Assembly (NCBI RefSeq): GCF_003610235.1
Contig: NZ_RAPR01000001.1
Location: 6,882,001 to 6,946,000 of the forward strand
Direction of reading: 5' to 3'
DNA length: 64,000 bases
Source of the DNA: Catellatospora citrea
GTDB lineage: Bacteria; Actinomycetota; Actinomycetes; Mycobacteriales; Micromonosporaceae
Shown: positions 26,005-35,795 of the stretch, piece after piece
Layout: the number at the start of each line of letters is the position of its first letter
Numbering within the stretch: position 1 is the first letter of the stretch
Program-made: the position numbers and the translations under genes
The notes under the pieces: generated by a model
What the model was told of the DNA's origin: nothing
Databases searched by the model: none
The model's input: the letters and a program-made list of their open reading frames with translations, nothing else

Positions 26005-28032
26005 TTGTTCCGCTTGACATCGCCCCTACGCCGACGCGGAGCCCGCCTGGCCGCGGCCTGCGCCAGCGCATGCCTGCTGGTCACGGCATTCGCCGCCGGA
26101 CCAGCACAGGCCTACGCCTCCGGAGTCCGCGTGGACCTGCGGGTCCTCGTCTTCACCGACGGCTCCGCCGGGGTCGGCGTGATCACCGCACAGATGGACC
26201 GGGAGGGCGTGCCCTACGACACGATCAACCTCAACCAGCCCGGCCGTCCCGCGTTGACCGCCGCCGCCCTGTCCGACACCGTCTCGGGCCGCCCCCGGGC
26301 CAGGTACAACGGCGTCGTGCTGCCCAACGAGCACGCCCTGCCGGCCGCCGAACTCGCCGTGCTCGCCACCTTCGAGCAGACCTTCGGCGTACGCCAGATC
26401 GACGCCTACACCGCGCCGTCCGCGGCCGTCGGACTCACCACCACCTGGAGCGGCGTCCTCGACGGTGGGCAGCTCGGCGTCACCCCGGCGGGCCAGGCAG
26501 CCGGGTTCGGCTACCTCAACGGCATCCTGCCGGTCGACGACGTCGACCCGAGCGTGACGGAGAGCTACGGATACCTCGCCACCCCCGTTGCCGGCGCCAC
26601 CTACACCGCGCTGGTCAACGGAACCAGCCCGGCGTCGGGCGCGATCATCGGCGTCTACCGCACCGGCAACCGCGAGGAGCTGGTCATCACCCTGGCGATG
26701 AACGAATACCAGAACGTCGCCGCGCAGCTCGGGCACGGCCTGCTCACCTGGCTCACCCAGGGCGTGCATCTGGGCCACTGGCGCAACTGGCTCAGCGTGC
26801 ACGTCGACGACGTGTTCCTGCCCGACGCGCGCTGGGACGCCGAACGCAACTGCACCACCGGTGACGACTGCCCCGACACGCCCCACCCGCTCGCCGACAT
26901 CCGGATGACCGCCGCCGACGTCACCGCTCTCGTGGCGTGGCAGAACGCGCAGGGCATGAAGCTGGAGCTGGCCTTCAACGCCGAAGGCAGCGTCGACGCC
27001 GGGCCGACCGACCCGCTGACGGCGAGGCTGCTGGCCGACCGTGCCCAGTTCCGCTGGCTCAACCACACCTACGGCCACCCCTACCTCGGCTGCGTCCAGG
27101 ACTTCTCCACCGTGCCGTGGCGATGCGCGACGAACCCGACCACCGGGGCGATCGTCTACGCCTCGCAGGCCGAGATCAGGGCCCAGTTCACCGACAACGT
27201 GACCTGGGCGCAGAGCAAGGGCATCAGCCTCAACAGGGCCGAGGTCGTCACCGGTGAGCACTCGGGCCTGCGGTCGGCGCCGCAGATGGCCGTCGACAAC
27301 CCGAACCTCGCCCCGGCGCTGGCGCAGGCCGGCATCACGGTGATCGCCTCCGACGCCTCCCGCGAGCCCGGCCCGCGGGCGTTGGGCTCGGCCCGGACCG
27401 TGCCGCGCCACCCGATGAACATCTACTACAACGTCGCCACCAAGGCCGACGAGGTCGACGAGTACAACTGGATCTACACCAGCGCCGCCGACGGCGGTTC
27501 GGGGATCTGCTCCAGCAACCCGGCGTCCACCTGCATCGCGCCGCTCGACCCGGCCACCGGATTCGACAGCTACATCGTCCCGGTCGAGACCCGGATCGCC
27601 TACGGCCACGTCGTCACGGCCGACCCGCGGCCGCACTACGTGCACCAGTCCAACCTCACCGCCGACCGCATCGTCTACCCGGTGCTCGACGCGGTGCTGG
27701 CCAGGTACCGGGCCGCGTTCACCGCCGCGACACCGATCGTCACACCGCGGATGAGCGAAATCGCCACGCTGCAGAACCAGCAGGCCGCCTGGCGGACCGC
27801 GATCGCCGCCCGCACCGTGGAGGCCTACCTGCTCAACGGCCGGGTCACCGTGATCAACCGCGGCGGCGCGATCGCCGTGCCGATCACCGTCCCGGCGAAC
27901 ACGCAGACCATCATGCTGTCGCTGCTCGGCATAGAACTCGCGGGCGGCCCCTACGGGTCCGTCTACGGGCCGGAGCGCTCGGGCTGGACCAGCCTCGGTG
28001 CCAACGGCCAACAACTGCTCCGCCTGCCGTAG
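26005..28032 (+). CDS. Secreted polysaccharide deacetylase-like protein (CE18/Agd3-PelA type)
   Basis: 675 residues, starting at TTG 8 nt after GAGGAG. A Sec signal peptide with a twin Arg-rich n-region runs to about A-Q-A (residue 34). The middle carries deacetylase marks: the double-Asp metal site in HVDDVFLPDARW (about residue 267) and the H-x-x-x-H of NHTYGHPY (about 353). These, the TGEHSGLRSAP loop and the overall length match Agd3/PelA-type N-acetylgalactosamine deacetylases more than short NodB enzymes. It likely deacetylates an extracellular GalNAc polymer. Family assignment is from motifs and neighbours. Confidence 0.75.
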   Translation: MFRLTSPLRRRGARLAAACASACLLVTAFAAGPAQAYASGVRVDLRVLVFTDGSAGVGVITAQMDREGVPYDTINLNQPGRPALTAAALSDTVSGRPRARYNGVVLPNEHALPAAELAVLATFEQTFGVRQIDAYTAPSAAVGLTTTWSGVLDGGQLGVTPAGQAAGFGYLNGILPVDDVDPSVTESYGYLATPVAGATYTALVNGTSPASGAIIGVYRTGNREELVITLAMNEYQNVAAQLGHGLLTWLTQGVHLGHWRNWLSVHVDDVFLPDARWDAERNCTTGDDCPDTPHPLADIRMTAADVTALVAWQNAQGMKLELAFNAEGSVDAGPTDPLTARLLADRAQFRWLNHTYGHPYLGCVQDFSTVPWRCATNPTTGAIVYASQAEIRAQFTDNVTWAQSKGISLNRAEVVTGEHSGLRSAPQMAVDNPNLAPALAQAGITVIASDASREPGPRALGSARTVPRHPMNIYYNVATKADEVDEYNWIYTSAADGGSGICSSNPASTCIAPLDPATGFDSYIVPVETRIAYGHVVTADPRPHYVHQSNLTADRIVYPVLDAVLARYRAAFTAATPIVTPRMSEIATLQNQQAAWRTAIAARTVEAYLLNGRVTVINRGGAIAVPITVPANTQTIMLSLLGIELAGGPYGSVYGPERSGWTSLGANGQQLLRLP

Positions 28033-28041
28033 GGGACCGGC

Positions 28042-29499
28042 GTGGACGTCGCGTTGATCAATGAAGGCACGTACCCGTACGTGCTCGGCGGGGTCAGCAC
28101 CTGGTGCGACCAGCTCGTCCGCGGGCTGACCGACGTTACCTGGCACCTGGTCACCATGGTCGGCACGGCGTCCATGACGCCGGCGCTGACCGTGCCCGAC
28201 AACGTGGCGTCACTGTCCGCCGTACCCGTCTGGGGCCGGCCCAAGGCACCGCGCCGCCGCTCGATCAGGGCGGCGGCGCGGATGTGCGCCGGGATGCTCG
28301 GCGACTCGCCCGAACACCTGGTCATGTTCCGCGACGGCCTGCGCGAACTCGCCCTACCCCAACGAGCCGACCTGCGGCAGTCCTGCGCCAGGTGCCGGAC
28401 CGGACTGGCCACGTGCCCCAGGCACGGGCTCGTCGACCGGCACCCGCTCTACGGACTGCCGCTGGCGGAACTGCTGGTCAACGCCTGGCAGGTGGCGAAA
28501 AGCGCCGGTGCGCGGGCACTGCCGCCGCTGACCCTGCGTGACGCCGACGAGGCCGCGGTCCTGATCGAACACGCCGTACGTCCCCTGGCGGTCGTCGTGC
28601 CACCGGTGGACCTGTGCCACGCCAACGCCAACGGACTGTCGTCGCTGGTGGCCATGGCCGCGAAATGGAGGTTCGGGGTGCCGTTCCTGATGACCGAGCA
28701 CGGCGTCTACCTGCGCGAACGCTACCTGTCATCGGGTGACCAGCCGGCCGGGGTGAAAGTGGCGCTGCTGCGCTTCCACCGGGCACTGGCGCGCCTGGCC
28801 TACACCGAAGCCGACCTGATCGCCCCGGTCAGCGGCTTCAACCAGCGCTGGGAGGAACGCCACGGCGCCGACCCAGCCAAGATCACCGTCATTCCCAACG
28901 GCGTCGACCCCGACCGCTTCCCGCCGCTGACCGCCGAACCGGACACCCCGACGATCTCCTGGGTCGGGCGCATCGACCCGCTCAAAGACCTGCCCACGCT
29001 GATCCGGGCACTGGCCGTGGTCCGCGAGCAGGTCCCCGACGCCCGCCTGCACCTGGCCGGACCCGTGCCACAAGGCAACGCGGACCATGCCCGAATGTGC
29101 CATGACCTGGTGGCACAGCTCGGCCTGTCCGACGCCGTGACCTTCGCCGGACCGGTGTCCAGCAGCCGCCAGGCGTTCGAAGCCGGGCACATCGCGGCAC
29201 TGTCCAGCATCTCCGAAGGCATGCCCTACACGATCGTGGAGGCGATGATGTGCGAACGCGCGACCGTCAGCACCGACGTCGGCGGAGTCGCCGAAATGGT
29301 AGGAGACGCCGGGGTGGTGGTCCCGCCACGCGACCCCGTCGCCCTCGGCAACGCCTGCATAGAACTGCTCAAAGACCAGGCGCGACGCCATGACCTGGCC
29401 CGGAGGGGCCGGGCACGGGCGCTGGACCGCTTCACCCTGCGCCGCTGCCTGGACTCCTACCAGCAGCGATACCAGCAACTGAGCGGCGGCACCGCATGA
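28042..29499 (+). CDS. pelF: PelF-like GT4 glycosyltransferase
   Basis: 485 residues from a GTG 9 nt after the deacetylase stop. The N-terminus, I-N-E-G-T-Y-P-Y-V-L-G-G-V-S-T-W-C, is the PelF signature, and the GT4 E-x7-E motif is in SEGMPYTIVEAM. PelF is a cytosolic transferase that uses UDP-sugars (UDP-GlcNAc/GalNAc) to build the Pel polymer. The next gene, a membrane protein, starts in its ATGA stop overlap. It is the polymerase candidate, equivalent to the GT domain of fungal Gtb3. Confidence 0.9.
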   Translation: MDVALINEGTYPYVLGGVSTWCDQLVRGLTDVTWHLVTMVGTASMTPALTVPDNVASLSAVPVWGRPKAPRRRSIRAAARMCAGMLGDSPEHLVMFRDGLRELALPQRADLRQSCARCRTGLATCPRHGLVDRHPLYGLPLAELLVNAWQVAKSAGARALPPLTLRDADEAAVLIEHAVRPLAVVVPPVDLCHANANGLSSLVAMAAKWRFGVPFLMTEHGVYLRERYLSSGDQPAGVKVALLRFHRALARLAYTEADLIAPVSGFNQRWEERHGADPAKITVIPNGVDPDRFPPLTAEPDTPTISWVGRIDPLKDLPTLIRALAVVREQVPDARLHLAGPVPQGNADHARMCHDLVAQLGLSDAVTFAGPVSSSRQAFEAGHIAALSSISEGMPYTIVEAMMCERATVSTDVGGVAEMVGDAGVVVPPRDPVALGNACIELLKDQARRHDLARRGRARALDRFTLRRCLDSYQQRYQQLSGGTA

Positions 29500-30827
29500 G
29501 CGTCGAACTCGCACCGCCGGCGCCGTCCACGACAGCGCTGGCCGAACAGATGCGCGCCCGCGTCAGCTGGGCCGCCGACACCGACGAGATCGCCGCCATC
29601 CTCGAGTCGACCGGCATCAACGACCGCGTCGCCCACCGCGACTACGGGCACACCTCAGTCTTCACCCTCGCCGGGCACGTGCTGGCGACCGTCGGACGCA
29701 ACCACCCGACAACCGCCTCGGCACGGCCACAGCTGCCCGTGACCAGCGCGATGGTACGCGCCGGCCTCTACCTCACCCCGACCGTCACCGCCATCGGCGC
29801 CGCACCGCTACTCGGCGGCCTGCCCTGGTACGCCACCACCGGGCTCCTCGTCGTCGGCTGGGGCACCGCACAGTCGCTGGCCTACCTCGGCTACTGCGCC
29901 GCCAACGAAGGCGGCCGGCCCAGCGCCGCCAGGAAACTCGCCCTCGGCTTCGGGGCGCTCGCCGCCGTCTGGGCGACACTGCTCGCCATCGCCGGCGCAT
30001 CGCCGATCTCATACCTGGTCAGCGCCGCACAGCTGGCGCTGTTCGCGGCCACCACCGCCGCGCTGGTCACCGGCGCCGAACGGCGCACCCTCGCCGTCGC
30101 GGCAGGCTGCTGGATCGGCGCCGGCGCCCTGACCGCCGGCGCGACCACGCTGGGCGTCGCCGCCCTGGGCGCCTCGCTGGCCGCCATGCTCGTCGTCGCA
30201 TACCTGCCCGCCTGGGGCCGCGGCCGCGCACCCTGGCGCCCGGACCTGCGCCGCTACGCCACCGCGGCGGGCCACGGATTCGTCGGCACCGGCCAGGCCG
30301 TGCTGTTCATCCTGGTGGTCCTGCACCACGCGGGCACCGTCGCACCCGCCATGTCGTCCGCGCCGCTGCTGATGGCCATGCCACTGACCGAACTGATGCT
30401 GCTGTGGCACCAGCGGCGAGTCGCCGAAGGCCGGGCACGGCTCGCCGACCGGGCACCTTTCCTGCGCCACCTGCGCCGCGTCGGCAGTGGCACCGGACTG
30501 GCCCTGGCCCTGCCCCTGCTGGCCGGCGGCACCGCCGCGACCCTGGCGTCGTCACCGGACGGATGGGCCCTGACCGCAGCCACCCTGCTCGCCGGAATCA
30601 ACGCGATCTGCCTGGTGCTGGTCGCCCACCGCCGGCCCGTGAGCGCAGCCGCCCTGGTGTGGTCCGCCAGCGCGCTGGTCGCCGTCGTCGCCATGGTCGT
30701 GCCCGCGCTGCTGACCGCCGCGCCGGTCGCGATCACCAAGGGGTCCTCGCTGATCCTGCTCTGCCTCTACCCGCCCGCCCTGCTGGCCGCCATCAACGCC
30801 ATGAAAGACCCCTGGAGCTATCGATGA
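29496..30827 (+). CDS. Polytopic membrane protein, possible PelG-like exporter
   Basis: 443 residues. After a soluble N-terminal stretch of about 85 residues come about 11-12 hydrophobic segments separated by short Arg-rich loops. Size and position directly after pelF match PelG, the membrane partner for synthesis and export of Pel, but I see no clear sequence signature, so equivalence is inferred. It is coupled by ATGA overlaps to both neighbours. Confidence 0.7.
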   Translation: MSVELAPPAPSTTALAEQMRARVSWAADTDEIAAILESTGINDRVAHRDYGHTSVFTLAGHVLATVGRNHPTTASARPQLPVTSAMVRAGLYLTPTVTAIGAAPLLGGLPWYATTGLLVVGWGTAQSLAYLGYCAANEGGRPSAARKLALGFGALAAVWATLLAIAGASPISYLVSAAQLALFAATTAALVTGAERRTLAVAAGCWIGAGALTAGATTLGVAALGASLAAMLVVAYLPAWGRGRAPWRPDLRRYATAAGHGFVGTGQAVLFILVVLHHAGTVAPAMSSAPLLMAMPLTELMLLWHQRRVAEGRARLADRAPFLRHLRRVGSGTGLALALPLLAGGTAATLASSPDGWALTAATLLAGINAICLVLVAHRRPVSAAALVWSASALVAVVAMVVPALLTAAPVAITKGSSLILLCLYPPALLAAINAMKDPWSYR

Positions 30828-31453
30828 CAACGCTGCTGCCGCTGTACGTCCACCCGCTGGTCGACCCGGACGCCTGGCAGGCCGTAGCCGCCGCCGGCCC
30901 GTCCGTCACCGCCATCGTCAACGTCCACGACGGACCCGGCGAGATGATCGACGAGGCATACCTCGACGCCACCGCACTGCTACAGGCAGCTCACGTCCCG
31001 ATGCTCGGCTACGTGGACCTCGGCTACCTGCAGCGCAGCGAGAACGCGATAACCCGGGACCTGACGGCGTGGCACCGATACCCCGTCGACGGCGTCTTCT
31101 TCGACCAGGCACCGACCGACAGGACCGCGCTGGACGCCGTCGCCCGGCACGCAGAACAGACCGGCGGCATGGTCGTGCTGAACCCGGGCACGCGCCCACA
31201 CCGCGACTACGCCCAGCTCGCCGACCTCATCTGCACCTTCGAAGGACCCTGGCGAAGCCACCGCCGGCTGTTCGACGCACCCGACTGGCCCAACGCGGCA
31301 CACCTGATCTACGGCGTACCGGCCGCGGAGCTCGCCGACGCGCACGCCCGGCTGGCCGACCTCGCCGCCGGCGGCCTCGTCTCCGACCTCGACCTGCCGC
31401 TGCCCTACTGCGGCGTGCCGTCGTGGCTGCGCACGGCCGCGGTGAGCCGGTGA
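30824..31453 (+). CDS. Spherulin-4-like glycoside hydrolase (GH135/Sph3 type)
   Basis: 209 residues, no signal peptide visible. It is a small TIM-barrel-like protein with candidate acidic active residues in VDGVFFDQAP (about residue 90) and CTFEGPW (about residue 138), where spherulin-4/Sph3 proteins carry their catalytic Asp/Glu. GH135 enzymes cut GalNAc-containing galactosaminogalactan. It starts in the ATGA stop of the membrane protein and overlaps the GH114 gene by GTGA. Confidence 0.8.
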   Translation: MTTLLPLYVHPLVDPDAWQAVAAAGPSVTAIVNVHDGPGEMIDEAYLDATALLQAAHVPMLGYVDLGYLQRSENAITRDLTAWHRYPVDGVFFDQAPTDRTALDAVARHAEQTGGMVVLNPGTRPHRDYAQLADLICTFEGPWRSHRRLFDAPDWPNAAHLIYGVPAAELADAHARLADLAAGGLVSDLDLPLPYCGVPSWLRTAAVSR

Positions 31454-32400
31454 ACGCCCGCCGCGCCCTGCTGCCCCTCGCGACCGGGCTGGTCCTGGCG
31501 GCGGGGATCTGGCTCGCCGTCACAGCGATCGCACAGCTCCCGACATCCTCACCCGACCAGTCTCAGGCTGCGCAACTGCCCACGGGACCCACGACCGACC
31601 CGGCGGCCGGCGCCTCGAAGCCACCGGCCGCCGACCCGTCCAGCTCGACGTCAGCGGGCACGGCCACGCCGGGCGGCCTGCCGGGAACCGCAACAGGGCG
31701 CTGGCAGCCGAAGGTCGGGGCGAGCTGGCAGTGGCAGCTGTCCGGAAAGACCGACCTGACCGTCGCCGCCGACGTCTACGACCTGGACGCGTTCACCACC
31801 ACCGCCGAGCAGGTCGCCGACCTGCACCGGGCCGGGCGCAAGGTGATCTGCTACGTCAACGCCGGCGCCTACGAGGAGTTCCGGCCCGACCGCGGCCGCT
31901 ATCCGGCCGAGGTGCTCGGCAGTGACCTGAGCGGCTGGCCCGGTGAGCGCTGGGTCGACATCCGCCGCTGGGACCTGCTGCAACCGATCCTCACCGCGCG
32001 GTTCACCATGTGCCGGGACAAGGGCTTCGACGGCGTGGAACCCGACAACGTCGACGCGTACGCCAACGACAGCGGCTTCCCCCTGAACGCCGCCGACCAG
32101 CTCGAATTCAACCGCCGAGTGGCGAAACTCGCCCGGGACCTGGGCCTGGCGGTCGGGTTGAAGAACGACGTCGAACAGGCCGCCGACCTGGTCGGGGTGA
32201 TGGACTTCGCGGTCAACGAGGAGTGTGCCAAGTACCGGGAATGCTCGGCGCTCAGCGTCTTCATCACGGCGGGCAAGCCGGTGTTCCACGTCGAGTACGA
32301 GCTGCCGCCCGCGGCGTTCTGCCCGGTCACGAAACCGCTCGGCTTCTCCTCGATCGGCAAACCGCCCGCGCTGGGCGCCCAACGCACCGCCTGCCCCTGA
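31450..32400 (+). CDS. GH114-like endo-alpha-1,4-polygalactosaminidase, membrane-anchored or secreted
   Basis: 316 residues from the GTG in the GTGA overlap. One N-terminal hydrophobic helix (about residues 7-28) and a Ser/Thr/Pro linker precede the catalytic domain. The domain shows WQWQLSG, CYVNAGAYE, GFDGVEPDNVDAY (Asp/Glu pair) and F-A-V-N-E-E-C, as in GH114 (Ega3) enzymes that cleave galactosamine polymers. It is the last gene of the operon and probably trims or releases the polymer. Confidence 0.85.
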   Translation: MNARRALLPLATGLVLAAGIWLAVTAIAQLPTSSPDQSQAAQLPTGPTTDPAAGASKPPAADPSSSTSAGTATPGGLPGTATGRWQPKVGASWQWQLSGKTDLTVAADVYDLDAFTTTAEQVADLHRAGRKVICYVNAGAYEEFRPDRGRYPAEVLGSDLSGWPGERWVDIRRWDLLQPILTARFTMCRDKGFDGVEPDNVDAYANDSGFPLNAADQLEFNRRVAKLARDLGLAVGLKNDVEQAADLVGVMDFAVNEECAKYRECSALSVFITAGKPVFHVEYELPPAAFCPVTKPLGFSSIGKPPALGAQRTACP

Positions 32401-32446
32401 CCCGGCCGCACGTCGCTGGTATGCCACACCGCCTTAGGATCGTCGC

Positions 32447-32974
32447 GTGCTGGACCTCACCCCGCCGGCGATCCGGCCCGGCGGCATCGACGACGTCGCC
32501 ACCGTGCTCGCCTTGATGGACCGCGCGACCGAGTGGCTCGTGTCGATCGGCCGCGCCGACCAGTGGGGTACCGAGCCGCACTCGACGAACCCGAAACGCA
32601 TCGCGCAGATCGAGGGGTTCGCCCGCAGCGGCGGGCTGTGGATCGCCGAGGTGGGCGGTACGGCGGTCGGCGCCCTGTCGGTGGGCGAGGCGCTGCCGTA
32701 CGTGGCTCCCGCCGACGAACCGGAGTTGTACGTACAGCTGCTGATCTCCGACCGGTCGTCGCCGGTCCGTGGCGTCGGCGCAGCGCTGCTGCTCCACGCA
32801 CGCGGGCTGGCGGCGCAGTCGGGCGTCGGGCTGCTGCGGCTGGACTGCTTCGCCGGGGGAGGGGGTGCTCTGGTGCGCTACTACGAGCGGCAGGGGTTCG
32901 TCCGGGCAGAGGCCTTCTCCGTGGCCCGGCCCGACGGGGACTGGCCGGGCCAGATCCTCACCCTCCGCTGGTGA
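32447..32974 (+). CDS. GNAT-family N-acetyltransferase
   Basis: 175 residues from a GTG that follows a TAGGAT box (32435-32440) by 6 nt, so a leaderless transcript is likely. It has the GNAT core with L-Y-V-Q-L-L-I-S-D and R-G-V-G-A-A-L-L for acetyl-CoA, and the late YYERQGF motif. The substrate is unknown. It has its own promoter and is not part of the polysaccharide operon. Confidence 0.85.
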   Translation: MLDLTPPAIRPGGIDDVATVLALMDRATEWLVSIGRADQWGTEPHSTNPKRIAQIEGFARSGGLWIAEVGGTAVGALSVGEALPYVAPADEPELYVQLLISDRSSPVRGVGAALLLHARGLAAQSGVGLLRLDCFAGGGGALVRYYERQGFVRAEAFSVARPDGDWPGQILTLRW

Positions 32975-33119
32975 ACCAGCGGACAAGGTCACGGGTGGCT
33001 GTCTCGAAACGATTTCGGCCGAATTTGGCACGTTTTCCCTCGCCAGGTTCGGGGGCCTGTGACCACGCGATACACCGGGTGGGAGCCTCGCTGACCAACG
33101 TTTGATCGATGGAGGTGTA

Positions 33120-33148
33120 TTGCAAACGGGTGTTTCGGTGGGTTTAAT
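33120..33148 (+). promoter_or_regulatory. Sigma-70-like promoter of the lectin-metalloprotease gene
   Basis: TTGCAA (33120-33125), 17-nt spacer, TTTAAT (33143-33148), 44 nt before the start codon of 33192-34352. It is one of the clearest promoters in the window. Confidence 0.65.
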
Positions 33149-33191
33149 CACGACCGGGTAGGCGCCCGTTCACTCCTCGAAGGATGTGATC

Positions 33192-34352
33192 ATGCTAAAG
33201 CCCGGACGTGTCCGCGCTCTCGCCTGCGCCATCGCCACGGCAGCCGTCTCGTTCGCCGTGGTCGTGTTGGGCGGAGCCCAACCCGCTCAAGCCGCCACGA
33301 CGTTCACCTCGACCGCGGTGAACCAGAACGGCGGCAACTGCGCGAACCTGCCCAACAACAGCACCGCCAACGGAACCCAGCTCACCCAGTCAGCCTGTAA
33401 CGGCGCAGGCAGCCAGAACTTCACGTTCACCCCGGTGAGCGGGACCACTGATCAGTTCACGGTCGCGACCTCGGCCGCGGGCAGGTGCGTCGACGTCAAC
33501 GGGGCGTCCACGGCCGACAACGCCACGATCATCCAGTGGTCGTGCCACAGCGGCACCAACCAGCGGGTACGCCTGGTGCCCGTCACCGTCGCCGGCACCG
33601 ACAAGACGTTTAACCTGCAACCCGTGCACTCGGGTAAGTGTGTCGTGCCCTCGGCGGGGTCGCCCAACGCCGGCGTCGGGCTCGTCCAGTTGCCGTGCAG
33701 TTCCGCGACCTCGCGCGTATGGCGGCTGCCCAACTACACCTCCGGCGGCGGCAACCCGACCACGCCACCGGAGAAGACCGTCCGCGTGTACTGGCTCAAG
33801 CCCTCCGACGTGGCCTACGACCAGCGCTGGCCCGACGGCATCGCCAACGTGATGCGCGAGGCCCAGCGGTACTACCGGCAGGAGCTGGGCAAGACGTTCA
33901 CGCTGAACACCACGGTGGTCGAGGTCGTCAACGGCGACCACGTGAAGTCCTGGTACGAGAACACCCCGAACGGCAGCGACCGCTACTGGTGGTCGGTGTT
34001 CAACATGCAAGAGGAGCTGCGGCGCAAGCTGTCCCTTCGCGCGCCCGACACCCGCTGGATCAACGTCGGCCTCATCAGCGCGGAGGGCCCGGGCGCGGGT
34101 GGCGGCGGCGGTGGCGGCTGGGTGATCCTGTGCCAGCACGACGCGGACGGTGCGGCGGGCGTGAACGGTCCCATGAACCGCTGGTACGGCGGGATGGTGC
34201 ACGAACTGGGGCACGCTTTCGGGCTGCCCGACTCGGCGTCGACCGATGGCACGCCCATGTCGGCGTCGTTCTACAGCTACCCGAACACGCACTTCAGTCA
34301 GGCGCAGAAGACGCAGATCCTCAACGGCCCGTACGGATCGTTCCTGTCATGA
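33192..34352 (+). CDS. Secreted ricin-lectin zinc metalloprotease
   Basis: 386 residues. The ATG at 33192 has GAAGGA 7 nt upstream and is preferred to the GTG at 33186. A Sec signal ends near A-Q-A-A. A ricin-type beta-trefoil (about residues 40-180, with Q-x-W-like repeats such as IQWSCHSG and LVQLPCS) is joined by a Gly/Thr/Pro linker to a zincin domain with HELGHAFGLPD (extended HExxHxxGxxD). A poly-Gly loop precedes the active site. It is probably an extracellular carbohydrate-targeted protease. Confidence 0.88.
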   Translation: MLKPGRVRALACAIATAAVSFAVVVLGGAQPAQAATTFTSTAVNQNGGNCANLPNNSTANGTQLTQSACNGAGSQNFTFTPVSGTTDQFTVATSAAGRCVDVNGASTADNATIIQWSCHSGTNQRVRLVPVTVAGTDKTFNLQPVHSGKCVVPSAGSPNAGVGLVQLPCSSATSRVWRLPNYTSGGGNPTTPPEKTVRVYWLKPSDVAYDQRWPDGIANVMREAQRYYRQELGKTFTLNTTVVEVVNGDHVKSWYENTPNGSDRYWWSVFNMQEELRRKLSLRAPDTRWINVGLISAEGPGAGGGGGGGWVILCQHDADGAAGVNGPMNRWYGGMVHELGHAFGLPDSASTDGTPMSASFYSYPNTHFSQAQKTQILNGPYGSFLS

Positions 34353-34384
34353 CCGTTCAGTTCCTGCACTGACCGCAAGGGCGG

Positions 34385-34421
34385 CCGTGCGGAGGTCGGC
34401 GAGCGGCCGACTTCCGCACGG
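34385..34421. terminator. Bidirectional terminator between convergent genes
   Basis: A 16-bp stem with one G-T pair (34385-34400 with 34406-34421) and a 5-nt loop, between the metalloprotease and the dehydratase-VOC gene. Confidence 0.75.
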
Positions 34422-34422
34422 T

Positions 34423-35049
34423 CTATTCCCGGCCCATCCAGGTGGCGACGCACGCCTCGTTGCCCTCGGGGTCGGCGAGGACCCACCACCTCGGCGCGTA
34501 CGCGTCGGAGACAAGGCGACCACCCGCGGCCAGCGCGGCGGCGATGCGGGCCTCGGCCTGCTCGTGCGGGACGGCGACGTCGAGGTGGATGCGGTTGCGC
34601 TGCGGGCGCGGGACGTCCATGGCCTGGAACCCGAAGCCCGGTCCGCGGCCCAGGGGGTCGCTGAGGTAGTCGTCGCCGATCGGCGTGTAGCCCAGCAGCG
34701 CGCGCCAGAACGGCAGCACGTCCGCGATGACGAGTGCGTCGATGGTGACGTTGACGAGCTGGACGGCGGTCGGGTCGGCCGGGATGCCCAGTTCTGCGGC
34801 GGCGGCCGAGATCTGCCGGGCCAGAGTGACATCGCGGGTCGTCAGGGTCACGGTGACACCGGCGTCGCGCAGGTCGACCCGGGGACGGCGGTCGGCGGTG
34901 GCGACGATCCGGTCGATCTCACCGATGAACGCGACGCCCTTCGCGAACGAGCCGGTCCGGAAGTGGGCCGAGACGACGTGGTACAGGACGCGCCAGTCGT
35001 CGACGCCGTCGGCCGCGTGGAACTGCCCGGCCGTCATCGGTGCGGTCAT
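34423..35049 (-). CDS. Pterin dehydratase-like domain fused to a VOC domain
   Basis: 208 residues from the ATG at 35049. It has the same two-domain design as 7925-8632: WRVLYHVVSAHFRTGSF with RPRVDLRDAGVTV in the dehydratase half, then a VOC half ending VLADPEGNEACVATW. The HHP-type motif is degenerate here (D-R-R-P-R-V), so the dehydratase activity may be lost. An upstream TTAGCT box suggests a leaderless transcript. Confidence 0.75.
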   Translation of the reverse strand: MTAPMTAGQFHAADGVDDWRVLYHVVSAHFRTGSFAKGVAFIGEIDRIVATADRRPRVDLRDAGVTVTLTTRDVTLARQISAAAAELGIPADPTAVQLVNVTIDALVIADVLPFWRALLGYTPIGDDYLSDPLGRGPGFGFQAMDVPRPQRNRIHLDVAVPHEQAEARIAAALAAGGRLVSDAYAPRWWVLADPEGNEACVATWMGRE

Positions 35050-35259
35050 GTGGCCCAAGCTAACACCGGGACCAGCCAGGCGCGGACCGGCTGCCGCGTG
35101 TGGTCGAAGGTCGGCGCAGTCATCGCTGCGGATGACCCTGTGGTGGCTGGTTCCACCCTGGGGTGGAGCAACGCGGTCACCGCTGAGCCAGACTCGCCCG
35201 TGGCCCGTGCCCGGTGTGCAGTGCGTGGAACCGGGCGATGTGGTCTGCCGACGGGCGGG

Positions 35260-35565
35260 TCAGTTCGTGGCGAGGTGGCCTTCGATGCTGGCGACCTTCG
35301 CGTCGAGTGCGCCGCTGACGCCGTCGCGCCAGTCGAGCTTCAGGACCACGCCCACCCGGGGCGACTTCGCCTTGACGGCCTCGGTCGCGGCCTTGACGAC
35401 GGCCATGACCTCGTCCCAGGTCTCGCCCTCGACGGTGGTGAACATGGCGTCGGTGCGGTTGGGCAGGCCGGAGGCGCGGACCACGCGGACCGCCTCGGCG
35501 ACGAGTGCGCCGACGTCTTCTCCTGCGCCGACAGGTGACACGGAGAAAGCGACCAGGACCGACAT
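35260..35565 (-). CDS. MTH1187/YqgV-family thiamine-binding-like protein
   Basis: 101 residues. The start [13 protein letters not shown] and the [20 protein letters not shown] segment match the DUF77/MTH1187 family, small ferredoxin-like-fold proteins that can bind thiamine. The ATG at 35565 lies about 7 nt after a TAGCGT box; the longer frame upstream looks non-coding. Confidence 0.82.
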   Translation of the reverse strand: MSVLVAFSVSPVGAGEDVGALVAEAVRVVRASGLPNRTDAMFTTVEGETWDEVMAVVKAATEAVKAKSPRVGVVLKLDWRDGVSGALDAKVASIEGHLATN

Positions 35566-35795
35566 GATCGCGACGCTACCATCCGCCGACCTGTCGGCCG
35601 CGCCAGCAGGCTGATCACCGGAGGGATGGCGGCGGTGCCGTCGTTCTCCCGCGGACCGCGCGGCTTCGGACGCAGTGGGGCCGGGTGAGGCTCGCGGAGG
35701 GGCTGACAAGATCCGGTATCGGCAATATCCTTCGCTGGTCACTGTAACGTCGGAGATTTTCGCCACGTCTTCGGCGGCCTCGTGAAAGGATCGTC

